DNA from: Actinomycetes bacterium | GTDB taxonomy: Bacteria; Actinomycetota; Actinomycetes; Mycobacteriales; Mycobacteriaceae | DNA length: 64,000 nt | Reading direction: 5' to 3' | Assembly: GCA_023461275.1 (NCBI GenBank) | Contig: JAEYMI010000029.1 | Location: forward strand, 1 to 64,000 | Shown: positions 17,332-25,320 of the stretch, one piece after another | Position numbering within the stretch: the first letter of the stretch is position 1 | Layout: each line of letters begins with the position of its first letter | Notes under the pieces: model-generated | The model's database searches: none | The model's input: only the letters and a program-made list of their open reading frames with translations | What the model was told of the DNA's origin: nothing | Position numbers and translations under genes: made by a program

Positions 17332-18303
17332 TTAGAACTCGGCCGGCAGAAGGCCGATGCCGGCGAAGTAGTCGCGGGTACGGGTGGCGATCTGCTTGGC
17401 AGATCCGGGTGGCGCGGGATACATATCCTGCTCGATGATGAGTCGCAGATCGCGGCCCAGCGCCGCGAGGTCCTTCAGCAGGGGCTCCATGGTGGGAATG
17501 CCGAGTGGTGGTTCGACCATTGCTCCGCGTTGTACTGCCTCGTAGAACCCGACTTTGTCGGCCCGCGCCTGTGCCGCTACCCCGGGGTCGACCTGCTTGA
17601 GGTGAACATAGCTGATCCGGTCCGGATGGCGGGCGACGATCTCGCTGTTGTCACCTGAGCAGTAGGACACATGTCCGGTGTCCAGACATAGGGAAACCGT
17701 TGCCGGGTCGGTGTTCTGGAGGAATCGCTCGATGAACTCCTGGGTGTCGACGTGTGTGTCCACGTGTGGGTGGAAGCCTTGGACGGCAGCGAACTCGTCG
17801 GCGATCATTCGGCCCAGAGCGCTGTGGCCTTCGGTGAGCGAGCGCCATTCCTCGGCGGTCAGTTCAGCGGGTTGAGTGAGAGCACCGGTGTGCAGGTCGG
17901 TGTACTGCTCGGGGAGCACGACGAGGTGATGCACTTCGAACTCGGCCAGCAGTGCGCAGACCTCGAAAGCGTCCTTGCGTGCCTGTTCGAGGCTGTCCTT
18001 GCCGCGATGCAATGCGGTCCCGACGGTTCCGCCGGTCAGGCTCAGTCCTCGTTGGCCGAGCTCGTCCCGCAGCCGTTCGGGATCGGTGGGCAGATAGCCG
18101 TAGGGCCCGAGTTCGATTGTCCGATAGCCGGATTCGGCAACCTCGTCGAGGAAGGTGCTCCAGTGCGGCTGTCGCGGATCGTCGGGAAACCAGATGCCCC
18201 AGGAATCGGGAGCCGTTCCCAGGCTGAGGCGCGCGAAGGTCGGATCGGCGGCCGGTTGGAGGGAGGTGGCGGGTTGGATGGAAGTGGCGGTGTCGTTGGT
18301 CAT
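17332..18303 (-). CDS. Sugar phosphate isomerase/epimerase family TIM-barrel protein (IolE-like)
   Basis: 323 residues in the AP-endonuclease-2-type TIM barrel. PDSWGIWFPDD near the start, GYRTIELGPYGY and the metal-binding His/Glu/Asp positions (HPHVDTHVDT, LCLDTGHVSYC, YVHLKQVD, IIEQDMYP) resemble inosose dehydratase IolE and related sugar isomerases. The ATG at 18303 has GAGG upstream. The long N-terminal frame extension overlaps the upstream gene and is rejected. With a MocA-type dehydrogenase it would act on an oxidised sugar or inositol. Confidence 0.85.
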   Translation of the reverse strand: MTNDTATSIQPATSLQPAADPTFARLSLGTAPDSWGIWFPDDPRQPHWSTFLDEVAESGYRTIELGPYGYLPTDPERLRDELGQRGLSLTGGTVGTALHRGKDSLEQARKDAFEVCALLAEFEVHHLVVLPEQYTDLHTGALTQPAELTAEEWRSLTEGHSALGRMIADEFAAVQGFHPHVDTHVDTQEFIERFLQNTDPATVSLCLDTGHVSYCSGDNSEIVARHPDRISYVHLKQVDPGVAAQARADKVGFYEAVQRGAMVEPPLGIPTMEPLLKDLAALGRDLRLIIEQDMYPAPPGSAKQIATRTRDYFAGIGLLPAEF

Positions 18304-18349
18304 GATGTCCTCACGTGTCATGTGGAAGGGAAGGCGTCGGGCGGCTGCC

Positions 18350-19525
18350 TCAGACGGAAGCCGGCTGATCGACGGAGACGGGCGACCCGGATCGATCTGC
18401 CTCCTGGGCGGCGTCGACGGCGCGCATGACGCGCAGCGCCGACGGAAAGTCGGTGTCCATCGGCTCACCGGCGAGGATGCAGCGGACGAAATGCTGGATC
18501 TCGGCAACGAACGCCTCCGCGTAGCCGGTGCCGACCCCGCCGCCGGGCATCGCGGCGACGTCGCTGAAATACCGATGCTGCGGCCCGGTGAAGACTCGCC
18601 GCGGGCCGCTGAGCGGGCCGGTCTCATCATTGATGAACACATGGAACTCGCCTGCCGAGATCGAGTCGAACCGGGCATGACCATCCGAGCCGTGCACTTC
18701 GATACCCAGCGAATTGGGAATGCCGGTCGCTACCCGGTTGACGTGTATCTGGCCGACGGCGCCATTCTCCAATTCGACGGTGAGCAGCGCGATGTCGTCG
18801 GTATCAACGACGCCGAACTCGGTGGAACCCGGTATCGGCCTGCGGTCGATGACGGTGCGCAACGATGACGACACGATTCGCCGGATGGGGCCGGCCACGT
18901 GCTGCACGGTATCCAGGGCATGGGTTCCGATGTCGATGAGTGCGCCGGCGCCGGCGGTGTCCTTCGCGTAGCGCCAGCTGAACGGTGCATCCGGTGATGA
19001 GCCGTAATCCGCGTTGTACCACGCGGTGAAACTCTGGACTTCGCCGATGGTGCCGGCCTCGACGAGATCGTGGACTGCTGCCAGACCCGGGAGTCGGCGG
19101 AACGAGAATCCCACTCCAGAGATCGCGTCGGACTGCTCTGCCAAGTCCACAAGCGCTTCGGCCTCGGAGGCGCTTCGGCCGATGGGCTTCTCGGCAAGCA
19201 CATGCTTTCCGGATCGCAGGATGGCCGGCAAGACGTCGCTGTGCACGCTATTGGGCAGGGCGACACTGACCGCGTCGATGGTCGGATCGTTGAGAACCTC
19301 GGCGACGTCGGCCGTCGCATGCGTGTATCCGTAACGATCAGCGGTCCGACGTGCGAGTTCGACGTTGGGATCGACCACCGTCACCAACTCGATGTCGACG
19401 TCCTCGAGTCCGTGGGCCATCGAGACGTTCCGGAAACCGAATGCGTGCGCCTGTCCGGCGGCGCCGGCACCGACAAGTGCGACTCGAAGTGAGCGGCGGC
19501 CGGAGGACTTGTGTGGTGAAGACAT
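18350..19525 (-). CDS. Gfo/Idh/MocA-family oxidoreductase
   Basis: 391 residues. The NAD(P)-binding motif ALVGAGAAGQAHAFG is at about 16-30, the sugar dehydrogenase EKPIGR motif at the end of the Rossmann domain, and the C-terminal domain carries DIGTHALDTVQH with the catalytic His. Members oxidise sugars or inositol at one carbon. The ATG at 19525 has AAAGG upstream. First gene of a LacI-controlled three-gene operon (dehydrogenase, isomerase/dehydratase, binding protein). Confidence 0.88.
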   Translation of the reverse strand: MSSPHKSSGRRSLRVALVGAGAAGQAHAFGFRNVSMAHGLEDVDIELVTVVDPNVELARRTADRYGYTHATADVAEVLNDPTIDAVSVALPNSVHSDVLPAILRSGKHVLAEKPIGRSASEAEALVDLAEQSDAISGVGFSFRRLPGLAAVHDLVEAGTIGEVQSFTAWYNADYGSSPDAPFSWRYAKDTAGAGALIDIGTHALDTVQHVAGPIRRIVSSSLRTVIDRRPIPGSTEFGVVDTDDIALLTVELENGAVGQIHVNRVATGIPNSLGIEVHGSDGHARFDSISAGEFHVFINDETGPLSGPRRVFTGPQHRYFSDVAAMPGGGVGTGYAEAFVAEIQHFVRCILAGEPMDTDFPSALRVMRAVDAAQEADRSGSPVSVDQPASV

Positions 19526-19577
19526 GGGTAGTGACCTTTCTGAGTCAGGGCGAGTGTGAAGTACCGTGGACCAAACC

Positions 19578-19589
19578 TGGAACGTTCCA
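19578..19589. promoter_or_regulatory. LacI-type operator 1 (operon side)
   Basis: TGGAACGTTCCA is a perfect 12-bp palindrome with a central CG, the shape of LacI-family sites. It lies 53 bp upstream of the MocA-type gene. A second copy of its core lies at 19757-19766. Confidence 0.72.
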
Positions 19590-19756
19590 ACAGTGGGAAA
19601 TGTAACCTGTGTCTCACTGAGAGTCAACGAATTTGTCAGGACATGGGGACGAAGTGTCGCTTCAGCAGGCCAAAGGAGCGGCTCGGCGGTTCCGGATCGT
19701 TCGTATGGCATGCTGTACAACGCGGCACCCAGGCACTGGTGCACGGCGTGAGCGCG

Positions 19757-19766
19757 GGAACGTTCC
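19757..19766. promoter_or_regulatory. LacI-type operator 2 (regulator side)
   Basis: GGAACGTTCC repeats the 10-bp core of the site at 19578-19589. It is 67 bp upstream of the LacI start and 168 bp from the other site. Two operators flanking a divergent promoter region suggest looping or joint autoregulation. The rest of this 307-base intergenic region shows no gene. Confidence 0.68.
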
Positions 19767-19832
19767 ACATAACGTCGACGGTGCGCAGGAGCCTTAGGTG
19801 CGCAGGTGAGTTACCAGTAGCGGAGAGGACTC

Positions 19833-20903
19833 GTGGTGAGTGATCCCAACAACGGTATTCGCCGCGATCGGCCGACGATCGTGGACGTTGCGCATCGTGC
19901 CGGGGTCTCGAAGTCGCTGGTTTCGCTGGTCCTGCGTGGTCAATCGGGTGCGAGTCCGGAGAACCGTGCTGCTGTCTTGAAAGCGGTCGATGAGCTGGGA
20001 TACCGTGCCAATGGCGCGGCGAGGTCGTTGGCGCAGCAACGAACCCACACCATTGGTGCCGTCGTCAGCGATATGCGCAACCCGTGGTTCATCGATCTCC
20101 TCGACACCGTCCGTTTCGAGCTCGCCGAACGCGGGCTGAACCTTTTCCTCTCCGAGGACTATGAGCTCGCCACCAACGGCTCGGTCCTCGACGCGTTCGT
20201 AGAGGCCCGCGTCGACGGCCTGCTGTGCCTGGGCACATTGCCGCAGTCCGGGCATCTCAACGCCACCGCAGAGGTGTTGCCCACGGTGGTGGCAGCCGGC
20301 CGCGAGCCTGATCTGGCAAACGTCGACATTGTCAGCGGTGACGATCTGGCGGGTGCGGCGTCGGCAGTGGATCACCTTGTCACACTGGGGCATCAACACA
20401 TTGCGCACCTGGCGGGCACCGGACGCGCCGCAGACCTCCGGGTTGACGGATATCGACGCCGGATGTCCGAACTCGGATTCGAGGATGGCATCCAGGTCGC
20501 GATCAGCGATCGGAGCGAAACCGGCGACCGTGCCGCCGCGAATCGGTTACTCGACGCGGCCACGCCGCCGTCGGCGATCATCGCCAACAATGATTACGCG
20601 GCGCTCATCGTGATGTCGTGTGCCCGTGAGCGCGGACTGGCGGTGCCCGACGACCTCAGCGTAATCGGCTATGACAACACATCTTTCGCCCGACTCGGCT
20701 ATATCGGCTTGACCACGGTGGACAACAACTATGCGCAGCTGGGCAAGCTCGCCGTGGAGCGACTCGTCACGCGCATAGCCGAGCCCAACGTGCCTCGAAC
20801 CGTGACACTGCTTGATCCGACGGTCATCGCACGACGGACGACGGCGGCGCCGGGTGCGCGTGATAGAACTCCAGATGCGCTCGCGCCGCCGCATCCCAGG
20901 TGA
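19833..20903 (+). CDS. LacI-family transcriptional regulator
   Basis: 356 residues. The N-terminal HTH and hinge are unmistakable: PTIVDVAHRAGVSKSLVS (about 14-31), then the hinge GYRANGAARSLAQQRT. The periplasmic-binding-like core follows (IGAVVSDMRNPWFIDLLD ... IIANNDYAALIVM ... VIGYDNTSFARLGYIGLTTV). GTG codons at 19833 and 19836 are both possible, with GGAGAGGA upstream. It should repress the divergent sugar operon. Its last 26 codons overlap the 3' end of the convergent glycosyltransferase gene by 80 bp. Confidence 0.9.
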   Translation: MVSDPNNGIRRDRPTIVDVAHRAGVSKSLVSLVLRGQSGASPENRAAVLKAVDELGYRANGAARSLAQQRTHTIGAVVSDMRNPWFIDLLDTVRFELAERGLNLFLSEDYELATNGSVLDAFVEARVDGLLCLGTLPQSGHLNATAEVLPTVVAAGREPDLANVDIVSGDDLAGAASAVDHLVTLGHQHIAHLAGTGRAADLRVDGYRRRMSELGFEDGIQVAISDRSETGDRAAANRLLDAATPPSAIIANNDYAALIVMSCARERGLAVPDDLSVIGYDNTSFARLGYIGLTTVDNNYAQLGKLAVERLVTRIAEPNVPRTVTLLDPTVIARRTTAAPGARDRTPDALAPPHPR

Positions 20904-21954
20904 GTGACCGCGCCAATTCGATGCCGGCGTCGTGACGCCGAGCATCAGGCGTCCGGGCTTCCAGCAGTCGTGCCGCCAGCTCGTCGACGTCGGATGCGTA
21001 GGTCACGCTGTCGCCGAACACTTCTCGCAGAATAGGCAGCTCACGAGCGACGACCGGGCGACCTGCCGAAAGCGCTTCCATCGCGGCCAGGCCGAAGCCC
21101 TCCTTCGTCGACGGGAAGGCGAACACCTCGCACGCGGCGACCAGCGACGGCAACTCGTCGTCGGGGACAGTACCCAAGACGATCGGGTCAACGCCGAGTT
21201 CGGCTGCCACCCGGTCGAATTCGTCCCGATACCCCCGATAGTCGAACAGCGTCTCCCCGCCGGCAAACACCAGCGACAGACCCGGATCCTGTTCGCGCAC
21301 CGCCGCGAAGGCCGACACGAGATCGATGCTGCCCTTGCGGGGCTCGATACCGCCGACAGCCAGCACATACCGTCCCAGCTGCTGTCCCCAGCGATTCCGT
21401 GCATCCGCACCACCGTCCGATGCGGCAGCGGAAAAACGTTCGAAGTCAACCCCATTGGGAATCACTGTCGGCGACAATCCCCACCCGGCGCGCACCTCGT
21501 CGGCGACGGCACGTGACACGCAGATCCGGGCATACGGGTTCACGACGGCCTTCTCGTGACACTCCACCAGGATCGGCGTGGTGAACTGATCGAGATGATG
21601 GATGGTGCGGATGCATATCCCGACGGCGTTCGCGCTGATGCAGTCCTGGGCATGGACGACGTCGTAGGCGCCGTGGTCTGAGGTGTGGTGGTCGAATGCC
21701 GATCGCATCGCGGCGATCGATCGCACGATTCGCTCGGTGACCGACTCGCCGGGCACGTCCGGAAACGGGATCAGGCGTTGTCGCACAGCCGGATCGACGC
21801 TGCGAAAGAAGCCTTCGTCGCCGCCGCGAGCCAAGCTCCACACCGTGACGTCGACGCCGAGTCGCGACAAGGCCTCGGCGAGATGCAAGGTGTGCACCAC
21901 GCCACCGCGGGGCTTGGTGGAGTAGGTCAGCATCGCGACGCGCACCGTCGTCAC
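20824..21954 (-). CDS. MSMEG_0565-family glycosyltransferase (GT4), Nit1C cluster
   Basis: 376 residues with a GT-B fold. The N-terminus TYSTKPRGGVVHTLHLAEAL is the family start. VIPNGVDFERF and the donor-site region SLVAACEVFAFPSTKEGFGLAAMEALSAGRPVV, with the EX7E-type pair, place it in GT4. The sugar donor and acceptor are unknown. The GTG start overlaps the nitrilase-like gene stop (GTGA). It is the last gene of the nine-gene Nit1C operon, and its end overlaps the convergent lacI by 80 bp. Confidence 0.88.
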   Translation of the reverse strand: MTTVRVAMLTYSTKPRGGVVHTLHLAEALSRLGVDVTVWSLARGGDEGFFRSVDPAVRQRLIPFPDVPGESVTERIVRSIAAMRSAFDHHTSDHGAYDVVHAQDCISANAVGICIRTIHHLDQFTTPILVECHEKAVVNPYARICVSRAVADEVRAGWGLSPTVIPNGVDFERFSAAASDGGADARNRWGQQLGRYVLAVGGIEPRKGSIDLVSAFAAVREQDPGLSLVFAGGETLFDYRGYRDEFDRVAAELGVDPIVLGTVPDDELPSLVAACEVFAFPSTKEGFGLAAMEALSAGRPVVARELPILREVFGDSVTYASDVDELAARLLEARTPDARRHDAGIELARSLTWDAAARAHLEFYHAHPAPPSSVVR

Positions 21955-22799
21955 CCCTTCGGTCCGGCGGGACGTGGACCGTAGATCGCCGGGCGTAGTT
22001 CCTCGAGATGGTTGAGAACCCTTCGAGCACGCGATATCTCGGCCTGGACGTCGACCTCGGCTCGCGCCAGACCACCTTTGGATCGGGTGGTGGTCACGAT
22101 GTCACCGCCCGGACCAACGATCTTCGCCTGACCCAGAAACTGCAACGACCCGGTGATGCCGGTGAGGTTCGACGACACCACGAACACCTGATTCTCCGCG
22201 GCCCGCGCGCAGTCATACAGGTCGAACAAGCGTGACTGTCGGTCGGCGGGCAGTCGAGCGGCCCGGTCGGTGACGCTCGCCGGCCACGCCGACAACGCGG
22301 CGATGATGTGCGCGCCGTCGAGCGCGAGCGTGCGTGCGGACTCGGGGAAGGTTTTGTCGTAGTCGATGAGCATCCCGATCCGGCCTACCGGAGTGTCGAA
22401 GGCGTGAAACGATTCTCCCGCAGCGTAAGCGCGGGATTCGCCGGCCGGCTGATGGACCTTACGGTGCGATCCGAGCACCCCGTCACCGCTGACGCACAGC
22501 GCTGCGTTGTAGCGGGTATCCCCGGCGGCCTCGGTGAAGCCGATGCACACGGTCATCGGCCCGGCCGCGGCGGCAATCGCCTTGAGCTCGGGCCCGTCCG
22601 GGTCCAGCGCCGGTGGCAGGTCGTCGAGATCGGGCTCGCGGAGATTGCCGATGTATCCGCCGAGTGTGGCGTCGGGAAACACCAGCAGCTCCACCCCGTC
22701 GGCGGCCGCTGACTCGATGATCCCGACCGCCTTGGACACACCACGCTCGACGTCGCGTCCGAAGTTGGCGGCCAACGCACCCAACGTCACCGTGCTCAT
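21951..22799 (-). CDS. Nitrilase-superfamily protein with lost catalytic residues (Nit1C paralog)
   Basis: 282 residues, carbon-nitrogen hydrolase fold, clearly paralogous to the enzyme at 28435-29337. The catalytic triad is altered: the Glu of FPE is Asp43 (LVFPDATLGGY), Lys114 is kept (SHRKVHQP), and the nucleophile Cys is Asp146 (MLIDYDKTFPE). The codons at both sites read GAC. Without the Cys no thioester can form, so it is probably not an amidase or nitrilase. It may bind a ligand or act as a partner of the active paralog. It lies between the GNAT-AIR fusion (30 bp gap) and the glycosyltransferase (4-bp overlap). Confidence 0.87.
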   Translation of the reverse strand: MSTVTLGALAANFGRDVERGVSKAVGIIESAAADGVELLVFPDATLGGYIGNLREPDLDDLPPALDPDGPELKAIAAAAGPMTVCIGFTEAAGDTRYNAALCVSGDGVLGSHRKVHQPAGESRAYAAGESFHAFDTPVGRIGMLIDYDKTFPESARTLALDGAHIIAALSAWPASVTDRAARLPADRQSRLFDLYDCARAAENQVFVVSSNLTGITGSLQFLGQAKIVGPGGDIVTTTRSKGGLARAEVDVQAEISRARRVLNHLEELRPAIYGPRPAGPKG

Positions 22800-22829
22800 G
22801 AGGTCACCGTGGTCATGGCAACAATTCCA

Positions 22830-24236
22830 TCAGGCGGCGCCCAGGCCGGTCACCGTCGACACCACTCCGACGGTGACCAACCCGTCGGGCCAGCGCAGTC
22901 GCACACCGGGTTCGGCGATCAGGCGGCCACAGGACGAGGTGGTCGTCAGCCCGGTGCCACCAACCGTCGGCGCCCCGCGGTCAGCCATCAGCATCGCGTA
23001 GCCGGGAAAGCAGGTCAGCCATGACCCCATGTCGGCGCCGGCCGGCCGCGGTACAGCTGCCACCTCGAGTTCGGCGCCGGTACCCGATGCCTCGGCGAGC
23101 ATCCCGAGCGTTCCGACGATGCCCGCCATGCTGACGTCTTTCGCTGCAGCAGGGCGTAATTCGCGGACCAGGCCCACCATCCGGGCCAGCTCGTCGGCCG
23201 TGCGGCCGCTGGTGGAATCCCACTGACGACCCTGGTAGCCCGGACGCCACGACCCACTCAGGTCGGCGACGAGCGACACCGTGTCGCCCACCCGGCCGCC
23301 GCCGGCGCGGACCGGATCGGCGCTCTGTCCGAGCGCGGTCACCGACAACGCGGCATGCACCCCGACCTGTGTGTGCCCGCCGAGTACCGGTGTGCGCCAG
23401 GCCTGCGCGGCCGACGAGATGCCGCGCACGATGCGGCGCAGATGCGAAGTGGTCGGTGCGGCAACCGAATCCAGCAGGCCGACCGGCGTGGCACCCATGG
23501 CGGACAGATCGTTGATGTTGACCAGCACCGAACACCACCCGGCCCATTCGGGATCGCGTTCGGCCATCGCCGGAACGATGGCATCGCATGCCGCAACGAG
23601 ATCGGAATTCGGTACCGGCGCACCATCGTCGCCGCGAAAGCCGATGCCGCCCAGCCCGCCCGGCTGTAATGCGAACGGTTCCAGAACCTCTGCGAGCATC
23701 GCCTTGGTGGAGTCCGACGCATACTGGGTGCGACCGATCGGCCACTGCATGAACCGGTGCGCCCGCCCCCGAATCTCCGGTCCCGCACCCCGATCGTGCC
23801 AGCCCAGTCCGATGAACAGCGGGCGGAACCGGTCCTGCACAGTGGCATCGAACCGCAACGCGCCCAACGACTCCACGTGCGCACACGCGGCCCGCACCAG
23901 TGCCGCGCCGACGCCGGGACCCGCCGAACGGTCGCCGACGACCAGCCTGCTGCCGGCCCACCAACCGATATCTTCAGCGCTGCACGGTGATACGCGGACT
24001 CCGCCGATCACCACGCCATCAGCGTTGCGTGCCACCAGCACGGCCGTACGTGGGTCGTCATCGATGTCGTCGCGATCGGTTCCGTCGAACAGCTGCTGCC
24101 GATCGACGAATTCCGCATGGCGCAGTGCGTAGTACGCGTCCAGCGAGACCGCGTCGTCGGCGATGGAGACCAAGAAATCCGAGGTCGCGCGCACCCGGGT
24201 GCCGGCCAGGATAGACAGGTCGTCGAGCATTGTCAT
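22830..24236 (-). CDS. GNAT acetyltransferase fused to AIR-synthase-like domain (MSMEG_0567/Sll0786-Sll0787)
   Basis: 468 residues with two domains. Residues about 10-175 form a GNAT N-acetyltransferase (AVLVARNADGVVIGGVRVSP, then RLVVGDRSAGPGVGAALVRAAC with the acetyl-CoA loop). Residues about 190-468 resemble AIR synthase / thiamine-phosphate kinase (GDDGAPVPNSDLVAACDAIVP, DLSAMGATPVGLLDSV, LGGHTQVG). Synechocystis encodes these as separate genes, sll0786 and sll0787. The ATG at 24236 shares a base with the radical SAM stop (TGATG), and a GTG at 24239 is the alternative. Two activities, acetylation and ATP-dependent phosphorylation or amidine formation, are suggested by fold only. Confidence 0.85.
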   Translation of the reverse strand: MTMLDDLSILAGTRVRATSDFLVSIADDAVSLDAYYALRHAEFVDRQQLFDGTDRDDIDDDPRTAVLVARNADGVVIGGVRVSPCSAEDIGWWAGSRLVVGDRSAGPGVGAALVRAACAHVESLGALRFDATVQDRFRPLFIGLGWHDRGAGPEIRGRAHRFMQWPIGRTQYASDSTKAMLAEVLEPFALQPGGLGGIGFRGDDGAPVPNSDLVAACDAIVPAMAERDPEWAGWCSVLVNINDLSAMGATPVGLLDSVAAPTTSHLRRIVRGISSAAQAWRTPVLGGHTQVGVHAALSVTALGQSADPVRAGGGRVGDTVSLVADLSGSWRPGYQGRQWDSTSGRTADELARMVGLVRELRPAAAKDVSMAGIVGTLGMLAEASGTGAELEVAAVPRPAGADMGSWLTCFPGYAMLMADRGAPTVGGTGLTTTSSCGRLIAEPGVRLRWPDGLVTVGVVSTVTGLGAA

Positions 24237-25291
24237 CACCCGCCGAGATTCTGCAGCACGCTGCATGCTCCGCACGCCGCACATCCGGCGCGTTGATCGG
24301 CACCTGCCATGTCGATGAGACGAAGGTGATCGGCGACCTCACGCGTGATCTTCTCGACGATCGACGGGTCGGGACCCTCGGCGTCGTCGACGTCCACTGC
24401 CAGCGTGCCGCGCATCGGGCGAAACGGTACGACGAACGGGTACACCCCGGCGTCGGCGAGTTCCTTTGCCCCCGCGATCATCTCGTCCGGATTCTCGCCG
24501 AGTCCGACGAGCAGATAGGTCGACACCTGGTTGCGGCCGAAGACCCGCACCGCCTCGTGCCACGCCGACCAGTACTCGCTCAGCGGCACCGTCGACTTTC
24601 CGGGCATCCAGCGGCGCCGGACCTCGTCGTCAAGTGATTCGACGTGGATACCGATCGCGTCGGCACCGGCATCGCGCAGGTCGGTGATCGTCGACAGATC
24701 GGCGGGCGGCTCGCACTGCACCTGGATCGGCAGGTCGGGTACCGCCTGCTTCACCGCACGAACACAGCGCGCCAAATGCCTGGCGCCACGGTCTTTTCCG
24801 GCCGACGTGCCGGTGGTCATCACCATCTGCGTGATGCCGTCGAGATCGACAGCCGCACGCGCGACCTCGGCGAGCTGCTCGGGCCGCTTCACCGCGACCG
24901 TCGAGCCCGAGCGTAATGACTCCTCGATGGAGCAGAATCGGCATCGATCCGATTCCCGGTACCTGATGCAGGTCTGAACCACGGTGGTGGCCAGCACATC
25001 CCGACCGTGCAGCTTGGCGATCTTCTCGTACGAGACGCCGTCGGCGGTGGACAGATCATAGAACCGCGGGCGGTCGATGACGCCGATCTCGAGGCCGGTC
25101 TCCTGCCCGTCAAGGAGGACTGTCGATCCGTCGAAGACGAAGGGGCTGTCCGGATTTCGGGGGATGGCCGCGTGCATGCCGTCGACGACGAGATGTCCGT
25201 CGTCGGATGGTCCGGCTCCGCCGGTCCGGTGCAGCGGCGGGGTGCCGCGTACGCCGAGCAACGCGAGGTCGACTCTGGTGGACACCGTCAT
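24236..25291 (-). CDS. MSMEG_0568-family radical SAM protein
   Basis: 351 residues, biotin-synthase-like radical SAM enzyme. The cluster cysteines appear as Cys108-X8-Cys117-X2-Cys120 (TCIRYRESDRCRFCSIEE), wider than the canonical CX3CX2C. The C-terminus adds Cys337, Cys340 and Cys343 (CAACGAC), probably ligands of an auxiliary cluster. VMTTGTSAGKDRGA and QVQCEPPADL are typical of the barrel. The chemistry is unknown, but the gene is a constant member of Nit1C. It lies between the AMP ligase (29 bp gap) and the GNAT-AIR fusion. Confidence 0.9.
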   Translation of the reverse strand: MTVSTRVDLALLGVRGTPPLHRTGGAGPSDDGHLVVDGMHAAIPRNPDSPFVFDGSTVLLDGQETGLEIGVIDRPRFYDLSTADGVSYEKIAKLHGRDVLATTVVQTCIRYRESDRCRFCSIEESLRSGSTVAVKRPEQLAEVARAAVDLDGITQMVMTTGTSAGKDRGARHLARCVRAVKQAVPDLPIQVQCEPPADLSTITDLRDAGADAIGIHVESLDDEVRRRWMPGKSTVPLSEYWSAWHEAVRVFGRNQVSTYLLVGLGENPDEMIAGAKELADAGVYPFVVPFRPMRGTLAVDVDDAEGPDPSIVEKITREVADHLRLIDMAGADQRAGCAACGACSVLQNLGG

Positions 25292-25320
25292 GGGTGACTC
25301 CGTTTCGTGCCGTGAACGTC

